From positions 1 to 19,832 of the forward strand of contig JAOZOC010000010.1 in assembly GCA_029933495.1 (NCBI GenBank): 19,832 bases of DNA, read 5' to 3'. The translations under genes and the position numbers were made by a program. Under the pieces are notes generated by a model. It did no database searches. It was not told the origin of the DNA and worked only from the letters and a program-made list of their open reading frames with translations. This document shows, piece by piece, positions 1-8,608 of the stretch; the first letter of the stretch is position 1, and the number at the start of each line of letters is the position of its first letter. This stretch comes from Bacteroidales bacterium (GTDB taxonomy: Bacteria > Bacteroidota > Bacteroidia > Bacteroidales > JAADJA01).

Positions 1-3000
1 ATAAAAAATCGCTGGTAGTACTTCCAGATCTTCCACTCCCCAGGCAACATCAGCACGAAGGAAGTAGCCAAGCAAGCGGGTTCTGACTCCCCCACCAAAG
101 CCTCCAACAATAGGATCTTTCTGCACACGAACAGTTATTCTCATAGGATTCTGCTCAATAATCCTTGTATAAAGAAAATTCTCATCCGAATAGGGATGAA
201 GGCCTGTCCATGCTGTACCAACATCTCCAAAACCAACTAACTGGAAATTATTCAGAAAATCAGATTTTATGGGACGATTTGCAAAATATCTAAAAATGGG
301 AAACCTCAATTCAGTATTAAAAACAGCAAAACTATTCCCATTTCTTATATTTTGATGAAACCCGCGCAAATTGGTTGCAAGAGTTTGATAGGCATAATTC
401 TGTGAATAATCTATCGGAGTTGTTACATTAAATTTCGGGAAAAGCCAGTTATCAACACCACCCATATAATAAATAAGCTTGTTATTCCCGAAGGATGTAC
501 TTATTGCAAACCGGTTTGCCCAAATTAATGTCCTGTGAACCCTTTGATAATTTCTAAAATCAAAACCCAGAACAACAAGATTATTTGCCTGCTTATCTAC
601 CAACTGGTAATACTCTCCGAATACTTTATAGCGTGTTCCCTCATACAAATTCAATCCCAGATTTTTTGTATTGTCAAATACAAACTCCCCCTTTACTCCT
701 GCCCAGTTCCTGTACTGATTTGGTCTTGACAGGTTGAATACATCAGTTGACAGATAAACACCCATATCATTTCTGTACGATATAGTTCCCTTCACAGCGG
801 CAACTCTGCTAAAAGGCCAGGTAACCTTATAAAACAGTTCGTGAGAATATATCCGAAGCACTTCCCACCCGTTATAATTCTCAAATGAATTCCTGTGGAA
901 AACAATCTCCTTATCAAGCCTTTTTTTTAGATTAGTATAACTAAACAGATACTCATTATTAATAAGATTTAGATTCAATCGCACACCGCCAGTAATCCTG
1001 TAATCCTCCATAAGGTCCATAACCCCGATTTTTAACAGAGCATTAAACCCCGGATTCAGATAGATAGGAGATGTGCCTCCGGAAAAAGGCTGATACATTT
1101 GATTAAGATATGAAAAATCAATCTGAGTAACTATCTGACTAAGGAAATATTCGACATTGTAGTTCAACCTTTTTGTCGGCTCTTCCTGATCCCCAAGATG
1201 CTGTCCGGGAAGTGCAACTTTGATATTTCCACCGGTATAATCGACTGTATCCTTACCTGCATATCCCTGTTTATCAAACTGATAATTATTAATATCAAAT
1301 TCTGAAGATGTAGTATCAGACTCCTGAATCTCCTTCATTGCCTCGCTAAGTTTAACAGTATGAAAGCCATGCTTCTTTGTCTTTCCGGGCATAATACTGC
1401 CTGCTTCTCCAGAAGCATCCCTTTCTCCCGAAATATTTATCAGCTGATCCATAAACACAGTTTTTTTAAGACTCACAGGTTTTAAGTCTTCCGGGGGTAA
1501 CTGATCAAGAATCTGAATATTAAATTTTGTGTCTTTATAGATAATCTGACCATATTTATAGATTCCGGGAACTACATCCTGATCAATTATACTTCTTGAA
1601 TAATCTGTAATGGGAAAATATTTTGTAAAATGGCGAAAGTGTGTCGTAGTATCAACAAAGCTGATTGTACTATCGAATTGCCCGATATATCTATTATAGA
1701 TACCATTTTCATCACTCAGGAAAGTTATGTATCCGGCATCATACTCCATTGCTTTTATTTCATTGGCAAGTGGCGTTTTTGTAACCCTGCGCAGAATATT
1801 ACCTTTCCCTTTAAGATTATAGAGAAAAAGATCATAACGCTTCTGTGTCTTTCCCGGTTTATATTTTTTTTCAAACCTGATAGTGTCATTGTCCCGGTTG
1901 GAGCTCCAGATTATTTCAGTTGAATTTTTAATAAACCTCGGATAGAGGTCATCATAAAAATCCTTTGTGACCTGCCTGAATGAATTTGATGCAATGTTAT
2001 ATACAAAAATATCAGAATTACCCCTCTGTACAGCTGACATCACAAAGTCGCTTCCTTCGTCGGAATAAGAGAAGTCAAGAACTTTTTCAAACTGATACAG
2101 AATCACACTTTCAAATTTCTTTTCACCGGGATAATAGGAATAAAGCCAGGTTTCACCTTTTTTTTCAACAATTATTGAGAGCACACTACTCATAGGATGC
2201 CAGGCAAGCAAAGGATATGAAAGGTCAATCTTTTCGTCGAGCCTGAATCCTGCTTTCATAATTTTTTTCACCTTCCCGGTTTGCAGATTCTTCAGGAAAA
2301 CTTTGTATTGTCCAGACTGATTTGTTGTATAGGCTGCATATTTCCCATCAGGGCTAAGACGTAACTTGCTATAAACAGTATTTGATTTTACCTTCTTCAA
2401 AATAGATTCATCAGGAATCTCACCCCCGGCCTCAGTCAATGAATATCGTGCCTTATAATATGCAGTAGCATCTTTTACAAGGTCAGAAAACGATTTTCCT
2501 AAAACATACAGGAATCCACTTTCAAGACGCCGGCTAACCTTCGCCATATAGATAATATTAGAGATAGTAGAACTTCCATACTTTTCTGAAATAAAATACC
2601 AGAAAGCATGTCCGGCCACAGTTGCCTGCTCTCCTGTAAGTTGATTAAATTTCGCAAACTCGCCTGACAACATACCATCTTTCACGCGATTATCAATGTC
2701 TGTATTCCAATCTTCAGAAATATAGGAGACAAGCCCGTTCATATACCAGTCGGGAAAAGGGAAAAGAGAGGTGTTCTTGATTTGTGCGCCAACAGAACTT
2801 CCATAAAGCAATTGGTTAACAATAATTTGTGCCAATCCTGATTTTATCTGCCTGTCAAAATCCTTATGATCTCCATTAAAATAGAGTAATATTTTTTTCC
2901 CGATTATCTGAGTTACTCCGCCTGTATTATATGATTCGCCTTCAATAAGTCCTATATTACTTTGATTCAAATCGCTGTACGTATTAAATATGATAAACTG

Positions 3001-3300
3001 CATCTTATCATCAATGCCCGTATCAAGCTTATCTTCAATTTCACCCAGGTTCTCCTTGACATATTTGGCAGTATAAATAGCGAGTTTCTTACCTCCGAGG
3101 TAGAAATAAATATCGTGATTTTCAAGCTTATAATATGTCCAGAAAAACTCTTTATACTGCACTCGGTTTTTCCCGAAACTCATCTGTGAGCCATTATAAA
3201 ACTGGGAATACGAGTTGAAAGGAAGGATAAAAAAAAGGGATAGGAGGAGTAAACCCCCTATAATAAGACTACCCATTTTTGTATTGTAAACCTTATCCAT
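1..3300 (-). CDS. Exported TolB-like beta-propeller / outer-membrane beta-barrel protein with degenerate peptidase-like N-terminus (3' end missing)
   Basis: I checked every codon from 3300 to 1: 1100 codons are open, and the gene continues past the left edge. The start is the ATG at 3300; a second in-frame ATG at 3276 is possible. Residues 1-33 form a signal peptide (hydrophobic run, then SYSQ). Residues about 45-280 resemble gluzincin 'peptidase MA-like' domains, including PDWYMNGLVSYIS at 183-195. However, the HExxH position reads IKSGLAQII and the third-ligand Glu is Asn188, so no zinc site is visible. From about 300 to 600 there are PD40/TolB-type propeller blades (SPDGK at 316-320, later SDEG and SDENG turns). 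From about 700 onward come alternating beta-strands rich in aromatic residues and Gly, typical of a BamA/surface-antigen barrel. The sequence stops just short of the expected terminal strand. Role unknown; probably an outer-membrane protein. It lies 189 bp downstream of lepA on the same strand. Confidence 0.85.
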   Translation of the reverse strand, partial: MDKVYNTKMGSLIIGGLLLLSLFFILPFNSYSQFYNGSQMSFGKNRVQYKEFFWTYYKLENHDIYFYLGGKKLAIYTAKYVKENLGEIEDKLDTGIDDKMQFIIFNTYSDLNQSNIGLIEGESYNTGGVTQIIGKKILLYFNGDHKDFDRQIKSGLAQIIVNQLLYGSSVGAQIKNTSLFPFPDWYMNGLVSYISEDWNTDIDNRVKDGMLSGEFAKFNQLTGEQATVAGHAFWYFISEKYGSSTISNIIYMAKVSRRLESGFLYVLGKSFSDLVKDATAYYKARYSLTEAGGEIPDESILKKVKSNTVYSKLRLSPDGKYAAYTTNQSGQYKVFLKNLQTGKVKKIMKAGFRLDEKIDLSYPLLAWHPMSSVLSIIVEKKGETWLYSYYPGEKKFESVILYQFEKVLDFSYSDEGSDFVMSAVQRGNSDIFVYNIASNSFRQVTKDFYDDLYPRFIKNSTEIIWSSNRDNDTIRFEKKYKPGKTQKRYDLFLYNLKGKGNILRRVTKTPLANEIKAMEYDAGYITFLSDENGIYNRYIGQFDSTISFVDTTTHFRHFTKYFPITDYSRSIIDQDVVPGIYKYGQIIYKDTKFNIQILDQLPPEDLKPVSLKKTVFMDQLINISGERDASGEAGSIMPGKTKKHGFHTVKLSEAMKEIQESDTTSSEFDINNYQFDKQGYAGKDTVDYTGGNIKVALPGQHLGDQEEPTKRLNYNVEYFLSQIVTQIDFSYLNQMYQPFSGGTSPIYLNPGFNALLKIGVMDLMEDYRITGGVRLNLNLINNEYLFSYTNLKKRLDKEIVFHRNSFENYNGWEVLRIYSHELFYKVTWPFSRVAAVKGTISYRNDMGVYLSTDVFNLSRPNQYRNWAGVKGEFVFDNTKNLGLNLYEGTRYKVFGEYYQLVDKQANNLVVLGFDFRNYQRVHRTLIWANRFAISTSFGNNKLIYYMGGVDNWLFPKFNVTTPIDYSQNYAYQTLATNLRGFHQNIRNGNSFAVFNTELRFPIFRYFANRPIKSDFLNNFQLVGFGDVGTAWTGLHPYSDENFLYTRIIEQNPMRITVRVQKDPIVGGFGGGVRTRLLGYFLRADVAWGVEDLEVLPAIFY

Positions 3301-3377
3301 ATACATTCAAAAAATACAGCCTGCTAAAATAACAAGATTTTTTGATTCCCATTATATGGAATTGAATAAAGTTTTGA

Positions 3378-3391
3378 ATTGAGGCCTCAAT
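3378..3391. repeat. Perfect 14-bp palindrome ATTGAGGCCTCAAT
   Basis: A gap-free perfect inverted repeat lies in the 189-bp interval between lepA and the downstream exported-protein gene. With no loop it is a poor terminator hairpin. Its symmetry fits a dimeric DNA-binding site, but no regulator can be assigned. A weaker 7-bp inverted repeat (3396-3402 with 3429-3435, 26-nt loop) lies beside it. Nothing else was recognised in this interval; no clear TAnnTTTG promoter precedes the downstream gene. Confidence 0.4.
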
Positions 3392-3489
3392 AACCAACTA
3401 ATCCATCAATGAAGTATCATTATCATCAATTAGTTTTTCAGTTTCATGACTTCAATGTTACAGGATATTTTTCAAACTTTTAACTTGGA

Positions 3490-5277
3490 TTAGTCCAGCT
3501 TTAAAACAGCCATAAATGCTTGCTGAGGCACTTCCACATTTCCTACCTGTCGCATACGCTTTTTACCCTTTTTCTGTTTTTCGAGAAGTTTCCGTTTCCG
3601 TGTAATGTCGCCACCGTAACACTTTGCAGTAACATCTTTCCTTACAGCCTTAACCGTCTCTCTGGAAATAATCTTTGTACCTATTGCTCCCTGTATTGCA
3701 ATATCGAACTGCTGGCGGGGAATAAGCTCTTTTAGTTTTTCACACATTCTTCGTCCAAAACTGTAAGCATGATCAACATGAATCAAAGTGGAAAGAGCAT
3801 CGACTTTCTCACTATTTAATAAAATATCCAGTTTAATGAGCTTTGCCGGTTTAAACCCTGTTTGATAATAATCGAAAGAGGCATACCCTTTTGAGATACT
3901 CTTAAGTCTGTCGTAGAAATCAAAAACAATCTCGCTCAACGGCATTTCAAAGGTTATCTCGACACGGTCGGTACCAATATATATCTGATTAGTCAATGTT
4001 CCTCTTTTATCAATACAAAGTTTCATAATTGACCCTATATACTCCGACTTTGTGATAATCTGGGCTTTTATGTATGGCTCTTCAATATGATCAATATATT
4101 TCTGTTCCGGCATTCCCGAAGGATTATGTACCTCAATCTTTTCTCCCTTTGACTTATAAACAATAAATGACACGTTGGGAACAGTCGTTATAACATCCAT
4201 ATCAAATTCACGGTCAAGTCTTTCCTGAACAATCTCCATATGCAGTAATCCCAGGAAACCACATCTGAAGCCAAATCCGAGAGCAGCAGAAGATTCCGGC
4301 ACAAAAGTCAAAGAGGCATCATTCAATTGCAATTTTTCGAGGGAAGCCCTCAAATCTTCGTAATCATCGGCATCAACGGGATAAATACCGGCAAATACCA
4401 TCGGCTTAACATCTTCAAAGCCTTCGATTGTATTATCACAGGGATTAGAGACCTGAGTAATAGTATCTCCTACTTTTACCTCTTTTGATGTTTTTATTCC
4501 TGAAATAATATATCCCACATCCCCGGCACTAAGTTCTTTGCGGGGTTGCATCTCCAGCTTCAGCACCCCTATCTCATCAGCATTATATTCTTTACCTGTA
4601 TTTACAAACTTAACAAAATCGCCTTTCCTTATAGTTCCGTTCATAATCCTGAAATATGCAATTATCCCACGATAAGAATTAAAAACAGAATCAAAAATCA
4701 ATGCTTGCAACGGGGCATCAGGGTCACCTTTTGGAGCTGGCACCTTTTTAATAATTTCCTCCAGAATACGGTCAACACCATATCCTGTCTTTCCGCTTGC
4801 TTCAACTATATCATCTCTATTACAGCCTAACAGATCAACTATTTGATCTTTAACCTCCTCGGGCATAGCCGCCTCAAGGTCCATTTTATTTAATACCGGA
4901 ATTATCTCAAGGTCATTCTCGATTGCAAGGTAAAGATTTGAAATTGTCTGAGCCTGAATACCCTGTGACGCATCAACTATCAGCAGAGCCCCCTCACAGG
5001 CAGCAATTGACCTTGATACCTCATAAGAAAAATCAACATGCCCGGGAGTATCAATCAGGTTGAGAATATAGTTTTTGCCATTATGCTCATATTCCATCTG
5101 AATGGCGTGACTTTTAATGGTTATTCCTCTTTCTCGTTCTAGTTCCATATCGTCAAGCACCTGTGCCTGAAGGTCACGTTCCGTAACCGTTCCGGTAAGT
5201 TCTAGTAAGCGATCCGCCAGTGTACTCTTACCATGATCAATGTGGGCTATTATGGAAAAGTTTCTAATATTTTTCAT
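3490..5277 (-). CDS. lepA: Elongation factor 4 (LepA), ribosomal back-translocase GTPase
   Basis: A translational GTPase that binds the ribosome and is known to affect elongation and 30S maturation. Numbering is from the ATG at 5277 (595 aa, the usual family length). All GTPase motifs are present near the N-terminus: G1 AHIDHGKST, G2 RGITIKS, G3 DTPGH, G4 NKMDL and G5 SGKTG. Domain II, the EF-G-like domains and the LepA-specific C-terminal domain follow, ending in KGKKRMRQVGNVEVPQQAF. The frame could be extended to a TTG at 5295. I reject this because the promoter -7 box (5283-5290) lies inside that extension, and because LepA proteins normally begin right before the NIRNFSIIAHIDHGKST block. 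Cytoplasmic. The next gene upstream is divergent. Confidence 0.97.
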   Translation of the reverse strand: MKNIRNFSIIAHIDHGKSTLADRLLELTGTVTERDLQAQVLDDMELERERGITIKSHAIQMEYEHNGKNYILNLIDTPGHVDFSYEVSRSIAACEGALLIVDASQGIQAQTISNLYLAIENDLEIIPVLNKMDLEAAMPEEVKDQIVDLLGCNRDDIVEASGKTGYGVDRILEEIIKKVPAPKGDPDAPLQALIFDSVFNSYRGIIAYFRIMNGTIRKGDFVKFVNTGKEYNADEIGVLKLEMQPRKELSAGDVGYIISGIKTSKEVKVGDTITQVSNPCDNTIEGFEDVKPMVFAGIYPVDADDYEDLRASLEKLQLNDASLTFVPESSAALGFGFRCGFLGLLHMEIVQERLDREFDMDVITTVPNVSFIVYKSKGEKIEVHNPSGMPEQKYIDHIEEPYIKAQIITKSEYIGSIMKLCIDKRGTLTNQIYIGTDRVEITFEMPLSEIVFDFYDRLKSISKGYASFDYYQTGFKPAKLIKLDILLNSEKVDALSTLIHVDHAYSFGRRMCEKLKELIPRQQFDIAIQGAIGTKIISRETVKAVRKDVTAKCYGGDITRKRKLLEKQKKGKKRMRQVGNVEVPQQAFMAVLKLD

Positions 5278-5282
5278 CGGTG

Positions 5283-5311
5283 CAAAAGTATGCAATATTA
5301 GGATATAACAA
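5283..5311 (-). promoter_or_regulatory. lepA promoter (TTG-N18-TACTTTTG), probable leaderless start
   Basis: On the minus strand, TTG (5311-5309), 18 bases, then TACTTTTG (5290-5283). This matches the Bacteroidota primary-sigma consensus TTTG/TAnnTTTG. The -7 box ends only 5 bases before the lepA ATG at 5277, so transcription would begin at or within a base or two of the start codon. Confidence 0.65.
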
Positions 5312-5634
5312 GTGGAAAAATGAGATTGAAATCTGTAATGCTAAAACAATCAGATTATGCTTTTATTGGTTCGATACAACTATAAGGTTAGAAACTTGAT
5401 TATTTCATTTTCATCTACCAACAACAATCTTACGAACAATTGAATACTTCCCCATTACATCTGGAAAAAAGGTGGAAAGATGAGATTAAGAGAATTGATA
5501 AGCTTAATACTATTATTTTAATCTTTAATGGTTTACACTGCAAAACGTAATTTTAAAAAATCAAAAGTACAAGATTAAAATGCTCAAATCAAGCATTATT
5601 TAAAAAAAATATATATATGTATTTAAAATGATAG
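5312..5634. other. Intergenic region between divergent lepA and the small Cys-rich gene
   Basis: About 320 AT-rich bases with no credible ORF or RNA gene. An imperfect direct repeat is visible: AGTGGAAAAATGAGATT at 5311-5327 and GGTGGAAAGATGAGATT at 5471-5487 (15/17 identical). The right part is nearly pure A/T and leads into the promoter of the rightward gene. I see no terminator or riboswitch. Confidence 0.5.
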
Positions 5635-5642
5635 TATTTTTG
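5635..5642 (+). promoter_or_regulatory. -7 promoter element TATTTTTG
   Basis: TATTTTTG matches TAnnTTTG exactly. It lies 12 bases upstream of the ATG at 5655 and downstream of the in-frame ATG at 5628. It therefore argues that translation starts at 5655. A matching -33 TTTG was not found in the A/T-rich stretch upstream, so the call rests on the -7 box alone. Confidence 0.45.
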
Positions 5643-5654
5643 CAAAAAAAGAGA

Positions 5655-5912
5655 ATGTTCCAGATTTTTATCATTACTACGGTTTTAGTTCTTATATCAA
5701 TAATGATACTTGGGTTTAATATTTTCTTCACAAAAAAGGGGAAATTTCCTGAAACACGGATTGGACACAATAAGACGCTAAGAAAAAAAGGGATTTACTG
5801 CCCACGTACACTTGACACTCTTGATAGAAAAGCTTGTAATTCCTGCGATTATTTCATTATGACAAAAAAGATAAAAGATCAGAGTGAGTGTATGGCAACT
5901 GTTAAGGGATAA
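5655..5912 (+). CDS. Small membrane-anchored protein with four cysteines
   Basis: 85 aa with one N-terminal membrane helix (residues about 4-25, very hydrophobic), then a basic block KKGKFPETRIGHNKTLRKKGI and a short soluble tail. The tail has Cys49, Cys61, Cys64 and Cys79 (C-X11-C-X2-C-X14-C), which could hold a metal ion or form disulfides. I recall small Bacteroidota proteins with a similar 'KFPxTxxGxNKxLRKKGIxC' block, but I know no established function. An ATG at 5628 would add nine residues; I chose 5655 because a promoter -7 box lies between the two ATGs and the shorter form puts the helix at the N-terminus. The gene is probably monocistronic: 106 bp separate it from the next gene. The topology predicted by positive charges places the Cys-rich tail in the cytoplasm. 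Confidence 0.75.
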   Translation: MFQIFIITTVLVLISIMILGFNIFFTKKGKFPETRIGHNKTLRKKGIYCPRTLDTLDRKACNSCDYFIMTKKIKDQSECMATVKG

Positions 5913-6018
5913 AAATTATTCATTTTAAAAAGATTCAATCGTTCTTTAAACATTTAACCTTCGTAATTGTTTTATATAATATTATATCATTACTAATTTA
6001 TCATTTAAAAACAGAACT

Positions 6019-7062
6019 ATGAAAAAATTAATCCTTCTTACAATCGTTTTGTTAAGCACTTCATTGGCTTACACACAGGTTGCTATTAATAAAGATGGCA
6101 GCGACCCCCTTCCAAACTCCATCCTCCACGTAAAAGGTAGCGGAGTAAATGCAATGTACATTGATTATACCGATGGATTTGTCGGGTTAAACAATATTTA
6201 TCCTAATTACAGACTTCACCTGCTTGAATCGGTTACAGACACTAAAGAATATGGTGCAGTTTTCGAAATTACCGGAGGAAGTACCAATAGTTCAAAATAC
6301 GCCGGGGTTTACAGTTATATAAATGGTACAGGCGGTACAAACCGGGCTTATGAAGGCCTGTCGTATGGAGCAAATTTAACTTCATACAATATCGGAGTTT
6401 CTGGATTTGCTAAAAATGCCAAATATAATTATGGTCTTCAGGGAATGGCAAATGAAGCTAATAGCATCAGCCAGGGAAATAATATTGGCGCGATAACTGA
6501 AGCTGATAATTGTGATTATATGAATATCGGAACATTTGCTATTGGACACGGTGCCGGTAACTGGAACATGGGAATCTGGACAAAAGCATCTGAGGATAAT
6601 CCAGGTCTTAATTATGGTTTATACGCAAAAGCCTCAAACTCAGGACCTGGTTCAGGTGATTACTGGTCGGGCTATTTTGACGGAAAAATTAATGTTAATG
6701 GTTCGATTTACCAGAACGGATCGCTTTTACACTCAAAAAGTGTTGCCCCTCTTCTAAATGCTTCAGAAAAAGTAATGACATTTAAACCTGTTTCAATTAT
6801 AAATGATAATAATGAAACATCATACGCTTTTGATGCTGAGGCAATGAAAGATAGTGCTCCGGAACTGGTAAGAGAAGTAACAAGCCCTCCGGACCCAAAA
6901 GACGAAAAATCAGTGGCTGTGACAAGCACAAGTGTTAACATTTCAGCGATGCTCCCTATTCTTACAAAAGCTTTACAGGAACTAAACGAAAAAGTTGAAA
7001 ATCTTGAAAAAGAAAACAATGCTTTGAAAGCAGAGATCAACAAGCTCAAAGCAAATAAGTAA
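6019..7062 (+). CDS. Exported tail-fibre/adhesin-like protein with C-terminal coiled coil
   Basis: 347 aa. The signal peptide is residues 1-20 (MKKLILLTIVLLSTSLAYTQ), followed by QVAINKDGSDPLPNSILHVKG, an opening typical of Bacteroidota exported proteins of the tail-fibre/S74-like type. The middle (about 60-240) is Gly/Asn/Tyr-rich with recurring 'YGLxGxA' and 'NxGIxxxA' units, suggesting a repetitive beta structure. Residues about 245-300 are a polar linker, and 310-347 form a Leu/Ile heptad coiled coil (LQELNEKVENLEKENNALKAEI) that would trimerise or dimerise the chain. The auto-proteolytic S74 Ser/Lys motif is not evident. It lies 54 bp upstream of the T9SS cargo gene on the same strand, so the two are probably co-transcribed. 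No convincing promoter was found in the 106 bp upstream; the best candidate is TAATTTAT at 5994-6001. Confidence 0.75.
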   Translation: MKKLILLTIVLLSTSLAYTQVAINKDGSDPLPNSILHVKGSGVNAMYIDYTDGFVGLNNIYPNYRLHLLESVTDTKEYGAVFEITGGSTNSSKYAGVYSYINGTGGTNRAYEGLSYGANLTSYNIGVSGFAKNAKYNYGLQGMANEANSISQGNNIGAITEADNCDYMNIGTFAIGHGAGNWNMGIWTKASEDNPGLNYGLYAKASNSGPGSGDYWSGYFDGKINVNGSIYQNGSLLHSKSVAPLLNASEKVMTFKPVSIINDNNETSYAFDAEAMKDSAPELVREVTSPPDPKDEKSVAVTSTSVNISAMLPILTKALQELNEKVENLEKENNALKAEINKLKANK

Positions 7063-7063
7063 T

Positions 7064-7079
7064 TCCGTTTATGAACGGA
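7064..7079 (+). terminator. Short hairpin between the two exported-protein genes
   Basis: TCCGTT-TATG-AACGGA forms a 6-bp stem with a 4-base loop two bases after the stop codon of the upstream gene. An A/T-rich run, but not a clean T-tract, follows. It may attenuate or stabilise the upstream message rather than terminate fully. Confidence 0.4.
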
Positions 7080-7116
7080 CTTAAAAATTTATTTTGTTGA
7101 TTTAAAAGCAAATATT

Positions 7117-8592
7117 ATGAAAATATCAAGATTTATAAATGCGGCAATATTCCTTCTGCTCATTTCTCAGCTGAGTTTTGGACAAGGGATGAAAGTTAAG
7201 CCCGGTACAAATGTTATTATCAACACAAGTACCACTCTGAAGGTTGCCGGCGGAGGTGATCTGACCGTTCTGGACGATCAGACATATTCCCCCTCTCTTC
7301 TTGAAAGAGGCAGCCTTGCATTCGCTGGTGGCGGAGAACTGGAGGTTCAACAATATATTGAAAAGAACCAATGGCACATTATTTCATCGCCTATGACAAG
7401 CCAGACAATCGCGCCCTATACTGATATGTATATTTATTCGTATGACGAGACTACAGACTCATTTCAGAATTTGTACCAACTAACAGACCCACTGAATGTT
7501 GGAGAAGGTTATTTTGTGTGGCCTGTTACAGGAAATCCAGATATTGTTAAGTTTAAAGGAACTGGAAACAAATCCGATATAAACGTATCACTGACAGTTA
7601 CTCCGTCAACAAACAATTCAGGCTGGAACCTTATCGGAAATCCTTTTCCCTGTGTTGTTGACTGGAATGGAGATGCATCCTGGAATTTGAATTATGTGAG
7701 TTCAACATTATATCTGTATGACTATGCTTCCGGAAATTACAAAACCTGGAATTTCAATGGGAATATAGGAACAAATGGCAAAACCAATGGCTATATTGCT
7801 GCAACGCAGGGCTTTTGGGTTAGGACCAGCGACACATTAGGAAGTCAGTCTTCTTATAGTCTTACTATTCCCCAATCACAGCGAGTTGCAAGTCCTTCCA
7901 CAGAATTCTATAAAGGAGGAACTATTGAGGCCAATATCCTAAGGCTTGCTGTGAAGAATGATACATATTCTGATGAATGTGTAATTGCATTTAATAATGC
8001 AGCAACAGATGGATTTGATAATGATTTTGATGCCTATAAACTTTTTACAAAGGTTCCGTCTCCAAAACTATTTACGGTAAACGGGAGCACAAATCAGGCT
8101 GTTAATTTTATGACATCTGTTGAAGATCATGAAACTGTTCCTGTTGGATTTTTTGCCGGAAATGATGGTTCATTTACATTGATTGCAAGCGGAATAGATA
8201 ATTTCCCTTCCGACCTTCCTATATATCTTGAAGATAAAAAAGATATGGTTTTTCAAAACCTGAGAGAAAACGCTGAATACACATTCAGCTCTACAATATT
8301 AGATGATCAGGATAGATTTGTGATACACTTTGCAAGTCCGCTGGGCATTGACAATCCTGCCGGAATAATGGAAAGCATAAGGATTTACAGTTGGCAGAAT
8401 TCAGTAATCGTTGATGCTCCGTCAGGGTTTTCAGGCACTATTGAGATTTATGACCTGCCCGGAAAAATGATAGCATCATCGCAAATTTCTGAAGGTAAAA
8501 ACAATATTACAATCAATGCTGCAAAAGGATACTTTGTAGCAAGAGTTGTTGGAACTGATGGAATAAAAACACGTAAGGTCTACATTCAATAG
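7117..8592 (+). CDS. Type IX secretion system cargo protein with type A sorting domain
   Basis: 491 aa. Residues 1-23 are a signal peptide (MKISRFINAAIFLLLISQLSFGQ). The body is beta-rich, with W-H-I-I-S-S-P and G-W-N-L-I-G-N-P-F-P segments and a QGFWVR turn; this architecture recurs in Bacteroidota surface proteins. The last ~75 residues match the T9SS type A sorting domain: IYSWQNSVIVDAP, an IEIYDLPGKMIAS strand, GYFVARVVGTDG, and a basic end KTRKVYIQ. Such proteins cross the inner membrane by Sec and the outer membrane by T9SS, and the tail is then cleaved. No catalytic residues are recognised, so the role could be adhesion or structure. It probably shares an mRNA with the coiled-coil protein upstream. 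Confidence 0.88.
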   Translation: MKISRFINAAIFLLLISQLSFGQGMKVKPGTNVIINTSTTLKVAGGGDLTVLDDQTYSPSLLERGSLAFAGGGELEVQQYIEKNQWHIISSPMTSQTIAPYTDMYIYSYDETTDSFQNLYQLTDPLNVGEGYFVWPVTGNPDIVKFKGTGNKSDINVSLTVTPSTNNSGWNLIGNPFPCVVDWNGDASWNLNYVSSTLYLYDYASGNYKTWNFNGNIGTNGKTNGYIAATQGFWVRTSDTLGSQSSYSLTIPQSQRVASPSTEFYKGGTIEANILRLAVKNDTYSDECVIAFNNAATDGFDNDFDAYKLFTKVPSPKLFTVNGSTNQAVNFMTSVEDHETVPVGFFAGNDGSFTLIASGIDNFPSDLPIYLEDKKDMVFQNLRENAEYTFSSTILDDQDRFVIHFASPLGIDNPAGIMESIRIYSWQNSVIVDAPSGFSGTIEIYDLPGKMIASSQISEGKNNITINAAKGYFVARVVGTDGIKTRKVYIQ

Positions 8593-8608
8593 CACTTACT
8601 TACATGCT

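Noticed and set aside
535..3189. Several plus-strand ORFs of 64-97 codons (535-729, 1630-1923, 1980-2195, 2962-3189)
   Set aside because: All lie antisense to the 1100-codon open frame on the minus strand, which has a signal peptide, propeller motifs and barrel strands; their products have low-complexity, non-protein-like composition.
3396..3435. 7-bp inverted repeat with 26-base loop as lepA terminator
   Set aside because: Loop too long and arms too AT-rich, with no proper T-tract after it on the minus strand.
5277..5295. TTG start adding six residues to LepA
   Set aside because: The promoter -7 box lies within this extension, and the family normally begins at the ATG at 5277.
6708..7049. 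113-codon minus-strand ORF
   Set aside because: Ser/Phe-rich shadow opposite the Leu/Lys coiled-coil end of the exported protein at 6019-7062.
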